From contig NC_087066.1 of NCBI RefSeq assembly GCF_963678635.1, positions 30,323,301 to 30,387,300 of the forward strand: 64,000 bases of DNA. The letters run 5' to 3'. Positions 12,161 through 23,929 of the stretch are shown here, piece by piece; within the stretch, counting starts at the first letter, position 1; each line of letters starts with the position of its first letter. The DNA comes from Symsagittifera roscoffensis (taxonomy: Eukaryota > Xenacoelomorpha > Acoela > Convolutidae). The position numbers and the translations under genes are program-made. The notes under the pieces were generated by a model. That model was not told the origin of the DNA. It did not search any database and was given only the letters and a program-made list of their open reading frames with translations.

Positions 12161-13651
12161 CTGATTGAGTTAATTGATCATCATTTTGTTTGCTTGGTTG
12201 TATGCTCTTTCGGGAGTTCAAACTTAATATGAGAAAAGCCAATAAAAAACTTATGAACTATTTGAGCTATGGGTTATGGTGTATGGCGGTAAAGCAGTTG
12301 AGCAACAGTTTTGACGTTAATCTTAGTTTTTGAGTGCATTAATTTTAACTTTTGTTTGATCATCAAAAGTATAATACCGTTTCTCGATATGATTTTCATA
12401 CTGACCAAACGATGATTAATTTAGCAGTCAATTGGTAACTATGTTCAATAGTGATTATCATTATAAAATATACTTCTTGAGCTATTTATTCATGCAACTT
12501 GCAATAGACAAAAATGAATCGCTTGAATACCTTACACAAAACGACGAACTTTCCAATCCTGCTTTTAGTGAGGACAGCAATCCTTCTGATGTGGCAGAAA
12601 AAGGGCGGTTCACTCAACTTATCAATGAAATGAAAAGAAAGCAACTATCTAAGCAAAAGGTATTACATTAAAGCTAAATGTCGCATCATTCATTTACTTT
12701 TCGCAACTTAAGGCTTTATGTCCCAACTTAAGGCTTCATAAGGAAAAAGTACATATTCTTACCGGGATTATCCATTTTCCATCTTTTGCCAAAAAACTTC
12801 CAATTGATAAAATGGCGAAAAAATTGTTTCAGATTGTTCATTCGATACAATGGTTTTTTTTCTAGGAAACGGGTTATAAAATACGTTCACAATTTTGATT
12901 TCTTAGGCGAAGAAAAACCGCATACACTTTTTTTTTGGAAATTTGTTGATCAATGCAAGCATAATCAATACAAAATAGTCAGCAAAAAATTCTAGAACAT
13001 ACGGAAGTTTTGTTTTTTGAATTATTTACATAAGAAAACCTTAGTCGAAAAAAATTAAAATTGAAGTTCGATAACGTTAAATGGCCAAATTTTAGAAAGG
13101 AGCCTTCAAAAAGACGACAGTCTTTTTTGTAGCCAAAGAAAAGTTTGAAAACCTCAGACTGAAGTGCTTGAACGGGTTCTTCAATTTCCGTTCTGACAAC
13201 CTCACAAAGCAAACTACGTCTTTCTGCTCTTGTGTGCGCATGTTCGACGAAGCGTCAAGGAGTCTCGAAGGAAAAGATTTTCTCCCGTGTTGCTATCCAT
13301 TTGCCCATGAAGTGTGTGCTGTAAAACCAAATATCGAAAAAAGTTATTCAGGTTTAAAACATTAAATAATTAAAAATTCATCATGTGTTGAACACACTTA
13401 TAGTTCTTTTTTTTGCACCTGAGGCAATTAACATTTTGCCGCAAGGGGCAGTTGACACAATTTCAAAAAGTCACAACTCGTCGCAGAGCAATTTACCTTA
13501 ATGATAAGTAGAAAAAAAACAACTCGAAATATATTGGCTCAGCGACACCCAGCGACCAAACGGCCTTGCCGTACCAGGTGGGGCGTTTAAATGGCTTGGA
13601 ATAATTAAAAAATGCTTGGTGTCTAAAGAAATTCGAAGAGTCCATTACCTC
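12161..13651. other. Unassigned host-like interval between two elements
   Basis: This stretch belongs to neither neighbouring element as far as I can tell. It contains one exon-like segment (described separately), an imperfect doubled unit with aacttaaggct near 12705-12740, and an open stretch at 13168-13365 with several Cys that resembles nothing known. Either strand of 13150-13300 can be read as open, so coding direction cannot be decided. Confidence 0.4.
12508..12659 (+). other. Possible host exon of unknown gene, copy 1
   Basis: A 152-nt open stretch is framed by a good acceptor (cttgcaatag) and donor (AAAAG/gtatta). It encodes an acidic, Asn/Ser-rich stretch ending in a basic segment (about 50 residues, with NESLEYLTQNDEL and LINEMKRKQLSKQK). 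I do not recognise the family. No clear partner exon was found within 1 kb on either side. It could be a captured exon, like the HYDIN one upstream. Confidence 0.35.
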
Positions 13652-13925
13652 TGTGATAATCCCTAAATCTTATCTGATAACTAGACTAATAATACAGTTG
13701 AATTAATAGTAAAGTTTAATAAGTAAGTATGGATCAAAGAATAGAAGATAACTATAATCTCTCAATAGTTAACACAGCGACTCTCAGTCTTTAGCACCAT
13801 CAAGTTGTTAGAACAATCAACGTGATTGACAGGTCTTTAATTAGTGTTATTCAAATGATCTCGAACATTAATATTAATAAGGTATAACGTCCTCTATCTT
13901 AGGTGGTCTACTCACTACCACCACA
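13652..13925 (-). repeat. 3' LTR of gypsy element G1
   Basis: On the minus strand a purine tract, AGAGGGGGAAA (13936-13926), directly precedes TGTGGTGG. The segment runs 274 bp and closes with ATTATCACA. It therefore starts TGTG and ends CACA, as expected of an LTR. The 5' LTR is not in the window, so identity and target-site duplication cannot be checked. Confidence 0.65.
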
Positions 13926-14018
13926 TTTCCCCCTCTAGAAAAATTCATCAACGTTTGAAATTCTCTTACAAGATCACAATAAACAAAATTAGGTCAATGA
14001 GTTTAAAAGTTTTTGGGA

Positions 14019-16867
14019 TTAGGTTTTCTTTCCTTGTAGTTCCAATTTGCTAGTCGAGAATGTTGGTCTCCTAAGTTTCCTTCTCGGTGATGGTGACGTT
14101 GTATCTTTTGATGATAACGGAATTTCCCCTGGCGAAATTGGGATAGTTTGTGACCCTTGTTTCTCTTCTACGTTTTTAACCGAGTGTTTTAGTGGGCTTC
14201 CAAAGAATTGTGTCTGCCGATTGCTTCTTCCCGACGACCTTGAGTTGTTCGAGACTTGTGAATCGTTATCGCCTTCTCCGTTTCTTTTCTCCCTTTTCTT
14301 CTCTGGTTTCCTTCTATCTGCTGTTTTATCTTGCTCCGATTTCTTTTCCGTCGTTTCTGATGGTATTTTCATCTTCCCGTCTGATTTTTCTTCCTTGTTA
14401 TGTGAAGTATTTGCCTTCTCTGTTGCCGTCTTACTCTGAGTTCCCTTCATATTCTCCTTCTCTGTTGTCGGTACTGAGGGTATTGGACATTTTATGCTTT
14501 CTTCCGTTTGATTCTCAATTTGCGTTTCTTTTGTTCCGGCTGGTATTATGGAGATTGGACATTCTTCTGTCGACTCTGCCTCTTATCTCTTTTCTGCTGG
14601 TGGTACTACTTGCACCTCGTGTTCTGGGGAGCTGCTTGATGTCATGGTTGGGTCTATTACTCCTCTCCTCCACTTGGTACTTCTTTAAGTACATTTGGCG
14701 ATGCTACATATCTGGAAGCTAAAGTTGGCGGGTTCTCTCTAGCTGTCTTCGTCAGCGTGGAATAAAATTTCATCGTCTTCGCATGTAGTCTGTCCAGTTT
14801 CCCGAATGGCCTGTCAAGTGTCATATTTTCCGTGTCTGAATTTTCTGTTGACGTTGAAACCGGTGAGACGTCTGGTCTCGGCAGGATATGAACCGGTCTG
14901 TTTGATCCATTTGAGCTGCACTGATGTAATGGTTTCCTCGGCGTGCTTGCGGCTGGTGTCTCTTTTCCTAAACCTGAACAATAGGCTGACTTGAATTTCG
15001 GTTTAAGTGATATGTGGTTTTTCCTAATTACTTTCCCATTTTCGGTAATGTAAGTTTTATTAGTGACTTTAACAATTTTCTCATTAAACCGCTTGAATAA
15101 AGGACGTCCCGATTTCCTGTCTAATATTTTCCGGTATACCACTACTTTCTCCGGATACTGAATAAGATTGAATTCTAGGTTACTTGATTTTGTCCTGTGC
15201 TCTGGCACCTCCGGTTTTACTCTAAATCTTAGGTTCCTTGATTCAAGTCGCTTCTGAGGCTTGCTGCTAATAATGGGTTTCTTTCAGTCAGTTTTCTCAA
15301 TGCCTCAGATCCCTCCTTGTGTGAAAGATGTCTCCTGTGAAATTTCCAGTCCGATGCTGCCTTTGCCAGATTTTCTAATGCCCTGATACTCTCTGGATCT
15401 TCTCCAGTCCTCTTCATTTTTGGTGGCACGTCTCTGCTTGCCATCCCTTTCTTCACCACCTTTAATCCAGTCCTTGAGTCCGCCGATTCTCGCATCTCCT
15501 CCGGCTTCAATAGTGATCTCTCCAGTCTCTGTTGATCCAAATTTAAAGAACATTTTAGTTTATCCCTGAAATTAGACCATTCCGTATTCGGTTTCCGTCC
15601 GAAATGAAGTTCGAAAGGTAACTTCTTAAGGATGCTGTGACGTGATATTCGAATATCTTTCAAAAATGACTTGACTGCTGTTTGTATATCCTCAAAATTT
15701 GGATCCAATTGCATTGTGCCTAGTTTTTTTTATGATTTGAATACATCTTTCTACTAATCCACACCCCCGGTGGTCTCCTACTGGGCAAAAGATTTGATTT
15801 ATTCCCTTCGATTTACAAAATTCTGCTACTTTCGCATTTTTGAATCCCGAATTTTGATCTGTCTTTAAATTCTTTGGTATGGTATGTTGGTGTATGTAGT
15901 TTTTTAAGAATTTGAGTATTTTTTCGCTCCCCGACTTCCTGGGGATCATGGCAGAAGGGTATTTTGAAAATCGATCAATAGCGACTATTATGAATAGTTT
16001 TTTTCCTTTAGAATCGAACATTGGGCCAGCAAGGTCTATTTGTAATTCCTCGTTCACCTTTGATAATTCTGGTAAGGGTTCTGCCGAATTGAATGTTTTA
16101 GACGTTTTAAGGTTCTTACCATACGCTGAACATGATCTGCAGGTTTGGCATAAATCAATGATCTCCCTATGCATTTTCGGCCACCTCAGATATTGTGCCG
16201 CGTCCACCATTGCCTCCTGGCCTGGGTGTGTTCTGTGCAATCGGGACATTACTGCTTTCCTCAGACAAGTTGGTATTGCCACTCTATTGTCAAGAATGAT
16301 GCAGTCGTTGATTACTGAGGCGTCGTCCCAAAAGTTTGCCATGTAGCTGCCTAATCTCAAGAATCCTTCTCTATCCTTCGCTAGGTTGTGTTTCCTTAGT
16401 TGGCCTAACTGGCTGTCTTCCATCGTGAGTTCCCCCAATAGATACGCATCGAGTATGTTATGGAGGCCTGTGGTGAATGATTTCTTGTTTGTGTTCACTG
16501 GAGCTTCTTGTTCTTTCTTCTTTCCAACTTTATCTGCTATCGAGTTCACCCTCACTGTCCTTTTCATTCTGTTTGTTCTGAAGTTTGCCTTCATTCGAGC
16601 GTAGTTCATCTTGTTCTTGCTTACGATATTGATCCTTTTCCTTTTCCTGCTCTCGGTTATCATCTCCACTGTCTGTCTTGTTTCTGCTCTATTTCTTTCC
16701 TCAATCGGGTTTTCCATCTGTTTTATGGATGGCAGGATGAAATTACTCATTTTCCTATGAAAATTTTGTTTTGTTGAATTGATTATGAATTTACTTGAGC
16801 TGTTGGTGTTTAAGTTTAAGGTCGGGCACAATGAATTTTGTATATTTTTGGCTGAATGTAACTCCAT
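14019..16867 (-). pseudogene. Gypsy pol 3' part: integrase and C-terminal tail (G1)
   Basis: Four minus-strand open segments in different frames together make the end of a gypsy Pol. Positions 16867-15692 hold the zinc-binding H/H-C/C region (HRTHPGQEAM and CQTCRSC) and the DDE core (QIDLAGPM, KTDQNSGF, GLVERC). Positions 15714-15229 continue the integrase after a frame change at a run of eight A residues. Positions 15208-14657 carry a C-terminal module with VVVYRKILDRKSGRP. Positions 14450-14019 are a Lys/Glu/Ser-rich tail. The same breaks occur in the second copy, so they predate the duplication. Relative to G2 there are two missense differences, N versus I (16386) and Y versus C (15960). 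Confidence 0.85.
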
Positions 16868-17009
16868 TGCTTCTGATTGGTTGGATTTTGTTACGACGCC
16901 CTCTCGTGGTGAACTGTATAAGACAAAATTGACTTGTAGATATTAAACAATACGAAACCTTTTTACCACTAAAAAAGACCAACAAAAAAAACGACAAATA
17001 TTTTAAAAC

Positions 17010-18137
17010 CCTGTTATCATATCAGCAAAATGAGAAACATTAAAGATAGTAATTAACGCTAGATATCCAAATTCACCCTTTGGTGAATCGATTGTAGCCA
17101 ACCAATTGTACCAATCAAAGTAAATATCACAAATATTAATAAACAATACTATACCTGTGGCGACAAGAACATGGCATATAATCAAATGACTCTAGATAAG
17201 CAATCACGACGATTAACAGTTTGTCATACCAACAAAACGAAGTTAACAGTTTGTTCTAAGGAATATCCATAGAACCAGACGTTTTTTCAGTTTTGAATCG
17301 TAAAATTTTTTGACCTCTCCTTTAAATCAAAAAATAACAACTACCTAGACGATGTTTTTTACTCAATCACAGACAAACACGAAAATGTTCACAATTTGAA
17401 AGAAAAAAAACTTTACAAACAGAAAATATGAAAGAAGCCCCAGATAAATCGCATTTTTTCCTAACCCGAGTTCAAATCTTAGCACATATATAGGAAGGAA
17501 ACACAATAACAGCCCTAAAAACTAGAAAAAATGCTATTTTCAAATTTAAGCCACCATCAAATTAAACAATAAGATTTCCTTAGCATGAAAATTTTTTTCA
17601 GTAGATATACCTCAAACCGTTTTTCATTATTTTATGCCAATAAATCATTTTTGCATAGATACTGCAACACCAAAAACAAAATGATAAAAGTAAAACATTT
17701 ATTAGTGAACAAATATCAACTACACTTCCAGAACCAAATCAACCATTCTATGCTATCTATGACGCATCCAATTTCGGAAAAAGCGCAACAATTTTTACTG
17801 TCATATCAAGGAAAAAACAATGAAAGCGAATACACAATTATTTAAGCAAGCAAAAATATAGGCTCTCTATCATAACGAAAGAATGCGCAGCCATCATATA
17901 CACACTTACAGAAAATGAATTTTTAATACAAGTATCAAAATATCTAACAGTCAAACTTACAGACCACACACCCATAACATTTCTTTTTACACAAAAATAT
18001 AACCAAAATCATAGAGAATAAAAAAAACTTCAAATTTTTTTAATGTATTCCTCAAGCCTCCATATTGCTAAGACAGCTGGAAAAACCTTGCCCTTTGAGA
18101 TACGACGAGTAGAAATATAGAAAACTATGATTGACTT
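17010..18137 (+). pseudogene. Reverse transcriptase and RNase H remnant (A2)
   Basis: Near-identical copy of the remnant at 1873-3000. It includes the readable YLDD motif (about 17342-17353) and the RNase H Glu block. It is broken by the same stops, so it was already dead when duplicated. Confidence 0.8.
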
Positions 18138-18836
18138 CCTCAAGATGAAAAATTTTTCATGCATAAGATGAAAAGGCACCATTATTAGAATTTAGAAACG
18201 CAGTAAAAAGATTCAGGTACGACTCAAACCAACACCATTCAGAAAAAGTCCTTTTTACTTTGATTGTCAAAAAAATCATTACGAAGTAGACCTAACAAGG
18301 GCAAACACATTTAAACATATCCAACATTCTTCATGGATAGAAAATATTACAAAATAGAAGAACCATAAGCAAAATCAATAACGAAAACATTATATCTATT
18401 AGAAAAAAAACAAGATAGTCGATGCATTTTTTTTGCAGGACCATTACATAAAAATGAAAAGTACACAATCTATTGCAGTTTTGATCTTAGAAATCCCGCC
18501 GATAAAATTCCTATACGTAAGTCAGAAATATAAAACTTTTTTCAACCTATACGCTCCAACTTACAAATGAATTACTTCAAAAGAATCAAAAATTGAAATC
18601 CGTTATCAGACAAATGAAATCAAGGCACAATTACAAAACAAAAATTGTCATAACTGGTATCACTATAACAGGAAAGAAACCCCATCGACGATAATTTTGA
18701 AAAAAGAGTAACACCTCCATTAAGGAAAACAGATTTTTTAGATTATCCTTATCAGGATACACTAATAGCTTGTTTACTTTCGAGTGTAATTTTAATAATT
18801 TTCACAACATCTACGTCTCAATTATTTAAAAAAAAC

Positions 18837-20098
18837 ATGTTAGTTCAGAAAAAGCATATGATAATTTTTTCAAAATGTATCTTTACCAAATGCACCGATT
18901 TGGATTTAAAAATACTTTGTGTCGTTTGTCTTACAAGTCAACTGAGTAATCATTCCCGACATCAGAAACAAATAGCAGAAAAACAAGACTTAGAAAAAAG
19001 AATGTCTATGTTTTAGTCACCGAATACCATCTGACACAAAAGGTATGTGGTGATTAAAACATTGATTTAGTTTATCATATTTGACACAAAAAGCCCAAAG
19101 TCACCATCGTCCGAAGCCAACTCTTGTATTATGATACCTTTAGACGCTTTTATGTACTCTGTAGCTATAAACACAGTACCACACTTTCATGCTTTTTATG
19201 CCTGCACGACACTTTATGAACATTGTATACCTAAGTTTGTTTTATCCGAAATCCTTTTAACAGATCATGGCACCGATTTTATAAGCAAAGTAAAAATAAC
19301 CCTCTGCCACTAATGCAATATTGAACACAAACGAAAAATTTTTCATGCTACATAGACAATTGGACTAGTTGAAGTCATAATCGCTCAATATAAGGTTTTT
19401 TTAATATGTATTACGAACGGAAAAGACAAAAAAAATTGAACAGTCAACAGAAATTATTTTAATTTCACCAGCATACAAAACACAAATTACTACAATTTTT
19501 TGTTTTTTACCATACAAAATGGTTTTCATCCAAAAATTTTGCAAACTGATAATATTTTTTTAAAAAATGCGGCTAAAAAGATCCAAGGATATTGCCATTC
19601 ATCACAAGATTCAGTTTGTTATCATTTCTCACCTCATACACATGATCACAATCATTTCCATCACCCAAAAGTTTTAAAACTAGCCTGTGGTACTCATAAC
19701 GAGTGGATTTAAATTGACAATACAAAACTAGTTGGAACCAACACAAAGTGACAAAAAATTATTACCAACAAAAAATCTTCAATCACAAATAAAGTCTCGC
19801 TTCAGACCAGCTTCAGCCATAGAAATTGGAAATATGGACAAATACCAAAATTCTGAATCCCTACAAAACATTGAAAAAAATACAACTTGTCCAAAAAACA
19901 CTACTAAATTTTTGAGAAACCAATTGAAGTTACATATAATTTTACTGACCAGATTAAAAAACAGTATATAAAGCATAGAGAAAATCTCTCACCCGATCAT
20001 CCTAAAGAGTACGCTCTTCGAGAATTAACGCAACGATATTCATTTATTGAATCACCACCAGAAGCAATTAAAACAACCTTTTCAGAAATCTCTACAAT
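18837..20098 (+). pseudogene. Integrase remnant (A2)
   Basis: Near-identical copy of 3700-4960. The core fragment is at 19131-19313. At 19855 a G replaces the C found at 4717, changing Gln to Glu in a decayed frame. A homopolymer near 19396 is longer than in copy 1. Confidence 0.8.
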
Positions 20099-22128
20099 AT
20101 TAAAACTGAAAAATTAATTAAAAAATCTCAACAATTCTATCAATTGAAATATGGAAAAATCAAATACTGATAGAACAAAGTTTTCTACCCGAAAAAAAAA
20201 AAGAAAACTTTTGTCAAATTTCTAAACATTCGAACCACCTTCTCAAAGTCCAATAAAACGGTGAAAGCAGAATTCTACGCTAGAGTTCAAGAAAAATGAC
20301 AGAACGTACTTCTCATACAGTTGATCACAAAAACGAATAATAAAGCCTCCATAAGATTCTCGTGGTTATTAGGTTTGTTCTGTTTGAATCTATTAATCAA
20401 TTCCACAAGTATCTTTTTAAAATTTTGTCATTTGCCAATATTGCCAACTGCGTTCATTTCAAGGACTTACTTAAAACAAGAACTATAACTCTAGCTTTAG
20501 AACCTCCAGGTCAAAAATAAGCAGAACATTCATTTTTGATGTGAAAAGTTTCATGTTAAATTTTAAACCCCTCCCAACAAGTCTCAGTAAAAAGCAGCAA
20601 AATAGAATAAAAAAATATTCACAATTTTTTTTTAAGTTGAATTAGGAAAAATATTACAAAAATAGCATGGTGAAGATACCTCACAAAATTACCTGTCTAA
20701 CCAACAAAAAAAACGGAATTAAAAACTTGAAAGCGAATTCTCCAGACTATGTTGCACCAATACCTATCAGTTTCCAACACCCTTGTCTTAATCGAATAAA
20801 AATAATTCAGCTTTTCGTAAAAGAAAAAAAAACTTTTCAAAGAACTCTCGGGTGAGTGAAATCAATTTCTGAAAGATTATTCCAAAAAAAGTTGCATCGA
20901 ATCTACGAAACTTTTCTTTCATCGCCATAAAACTTTTAAAGCTTGTCTAACTTTTTTTTTATTTTTACATACCTTGAAAATTCTTAAATTTTGTTATTTT
21001 AATCTTTTTGTATGAAAGTTTTCAATTTTTTTCATCATTTTAAAAAATATCTGTTTCATTCCCAAAGCATTGACCACCTTATCAGTTCAAATTAACTCTT
21101 GTCATTATAAAAACCCTTTCTTTTGCTAAGATGTCCTTTCTAATAAAAAAAAAGAATTTCTAATCATGTTTACAATACTCCGAATATTGATGGCTTCTCT
21201 CGGCCTAACATTTTTTCAATTTCTAAGACAATCACTAGTTATAGTTTTAACAGAAATCATCAACAGAGCAAATCTTGTCGAAGAATACCACACAACCATT
21301 TCACTTAACGAAATAAGTAGAAAATAAATATCAAAAATCAACGTTACTGGTCTTACTTATGTAGAGAACCCCTTACAATCTTGGAGAACAACAAGTATTT
21401 TTTTTAAAAACGCTAACTCCGGCACATCAACACAAACCAACAAGCAAACCGCTGTACAAACGACAACTGATACCCATCCTTCAGTTTCATAAAGTTTGGG
21501 ACGAGCAAGATATCAAAATCGAAATCAAACACAAGGATTAACAAAAAAAACAGATAACTCAATCAGAAGAAACAAAAACTTAACACCAAGAATTAACACC
21601 GAGAAAGTTTTTCAATATAAGTTCACCGTCAGAACTATCAAATTCTGCAACACCACAATCAGAGACTTTATCAGACAACTCTACATCTCGCAATATATGT
21701 TTTCCGCCATATATACAACTTTCATCAAAAGATATAGCTCATAACCCAATCTCTCTGCACAGAGAGAGATTACCCTTTTTATTCTCCAACCCCCTCACAA
21801 ATTATAAACAAACCATTAAGACTTGACTGGAACATCTTTGCACCCTTGCATCATCAACACAGCACAGGAATTTTTAGTTGGGCTTACAGCACTATTTACA
21901 TGATTTTCACCCGGACATACAAGATCATAATTTGCAAATATTAGCACTACATGAAATATTTTCAAAGTTTGAATTAACAAAAGGACATAAACTACTATAC
22001 AACATCCACTACCTGTTTCCCAACTATAATTATTAGGATTTTTGTGCAAATGTATCATTTGATAGTTGTTGTGAAAAATATACTTTACCTTCTGAAAAAC
22101 TCAACATCAACATCTCAAGACAATCCAT
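20099..22128 (+). other. Pol-env interval of A2, no gene recognised
   Basis: Copy of 4961-6989 with a few single-base differences. No recognisable gene, RNA or regulatory element was seen. Confidence 0.5.
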
Positions 22129-23929
22129 CACCAAGAACAGTACCACAAGATCATTTAACAGCTCATTTTGATAACGAACAAAACCAGCAAAAAACGTTAT
22201 TTATATACGCTATAAATCAAGCAACCCAAGAGCAATAAAAATCACAAGCAATAGAAACAACAAAGCTAATTGCAACTTGATTATCAAACGCCAGTTCTAT
22301 GGCACTTTTAGGCTGGAAAATCACAGGAAAATTTTCTGAAGAGAGGGTAACTTGTACCCAAGTAACGACCGGAAAAAAATCGACGAATCAATCTATCAAA
22401 GCAGTATTGAACCTCTTTTACGTCCCAAACCTGACGATTGCAGACATATATTACAACGTCTACACAGCAGTAGTCTACAAGAGCCAATTTTTTTTAGGTA
22501 ATCTCACTTTCATGATTATCTTTAGCTTCAATTGGGACGTGGCCAAATTCAAGCCGGACTTCAGCATAGTTCCATCTAAAGGGTATATCGCATCAGGGAT
22601 GGACCTGCCTTTGGAAATCGCATTCCATCCTTCAGTTGTGAACGCAGACATCCGATACAGCAACCTCACTTGTAATATAGAGGGGGGCAAACCTCTTAAG
22701 CTCACCCTTACTGGAGTGTGTGCTGCGTGTCCTCCTACTGGAAAGGAACTTGTCCAGTTCCAATGTAGTGTGCGAGAGACCGACCGTAAAATGGTCAGCA
22801 TCAGCAACAAGACCGGATCTCAGTGGATTCTGACTCCGGTTATCGAGGCCGAATTCTTCCAGGGTCCAGATACCCTGGTTATTGAAGCAGGAGCGACAAA
22901 ACTGTACAACATTTCATACAAGCCATTCCGAATGACGTCGGCTGATAAGAAGCACCTGGGATCAGTTTTCTTCGCACTTCCAGACGGAAGTGAACTTTTG
23001 TATAATATGCAAGGTGCCGCGGATCCTCCAAAGCCGGTAGACACTATCATCCGGGAGGTTCCTTTCAAACAGCCTCACACTGAGTTGATTCCTGTTAGTA
23101 ACTGGGAGAAGACTCCGCAGAAGTTCAAGGTCATCATAGACCTGATGAAGCCGGATAAACTGGATCCCTCTACTCAACTTAATGAGCTGGATTATTTGGA
23201 CGTTCCTGGGTTGACTAAAAGAGATTATAAGCTGAATTTCTACTCGCATAAAGAAGGGAACTTCCAGGCCAAGGTATATTTCCATATTTCGAAAGATTTT
23301 TTTTGTTCGTGTTCTTTATGTGATTTAGTAGATTTTTAGACCTTTTTAGCTTCACAGCTACTTTCATCGCGTGTGTGAATTAGAACGAACACAAATCTTG
23401 AATCACTAGCAGTAGCAGAATCAAAGATACCATATGCAGGACACCTCATTTGTGGAACTCGATCAAATTTTATTGATTACAGAGGAAACAATTTTTGGCA
23501 CTACACCTATAGAAGAAATTATCACCTTTAATTGACTTTGCAGATAATTGATGTTTTCAACGCATCACAGTTTCTTACAAAATTAAAAATCTCTCCGTAG
23601 GTTACATTTTGCGGCGAACATATTTTTCGGATACAGTCTTTCCTTGGGGATCACAATATCGCCTCAATATCGAACAACTAAACCCCAAAGAAGATAAATT
23701 TAATTTATTAACACCGTATTCTACAATAAGGCCACCACTAAAAAATCTTCTCAACCTTTTCAAGAAATATTCACAAAAATCCAACGTCAATAAAAAATCA
23801 CAATTGCCAAAAACTAGCTGAAAGAGCAGGATTCTCAGACAACTAAGCACATGATACCAATGGATATTTTGAAAACCTCAAAAACAATTCATATCTTAGT
23901 GGTAAATATTACAGACATTAAGATCACCC
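22129..23929 (+). pseudogene. Envelope remnant split by HYDIN fragment (A2)
   Basis: Duplicate of 6990-8790, with the same two envelope parts and the same HYDIN replacement. At about 23315 one T is missing relative to 8177, so the chimeric open stretch ends five residues later. This shows that the tail is under no obvious coding constraint. Confidence 0.75.
22526..23273 (+). pseudogene. HYDIN: HYDIN exon fragment, copy 2
   Basis: Second copy of the 748-nt HYDIN exon, open throughout and with the same acceptor and donor. I saw no difference within the exon between the copies, consistent with very recent duplication. The domain content is the same ASH/MSP-type beta-sandwich segment of the central-pair protein. 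Confidence 0.87.

Larger units (their letters stand above)
1780..16916. repeat. 15.14 kb tandem segmental duplication, copy 1
   Basis: From the shared bases at 1780 and 16917 to 16916 and 32054, the two segments match nearly base for base with an offset of 15137-15139. Differences I saw are sparse single bases and homopolymer lengths, for example 2105 T versus 17242 G, 4717 C versus 19855 G, 15960 T versus 31098 C, and 16386 T versus 31524 A. The copies abut directly, with no N run and no microhomology beyond about one base at the junction. Copy 1 starts inside the pol region of a plus-strand element and ends inside a minus-strand gypsy pol. This is either a very recent tandem duplication or uncollapsed haplotypes joined by the assembler. 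Confidence 0.95.
13652..16916 (-). mobile_element. Minus-strand gypsy element, family G copy G1, 5'-truncated by the duplication junction
   Basis: Read on the minus strand, an integrase region (16867 to about 15230), a charged C-terminal tail (to 14019), a polypurine tract (13936-13926) and a 3' LTR (13925-13652) occur in order. The upstream RNase H, RT and gag are missing because the segment ends at the duplication boundary 16916. The element is a different lineage from family A: it has no env and a short LTR. Confidence 0.85.

Noticed and set aside
14047-14722. Long Leu/Phe/Ser-rich plus-strand open frames (also 29185-29860)
   Set aside because: They are antisense to the Lys/Glu/Ser-rich tail of gypsy pol. 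Codon bias on one strand leaves the other open.
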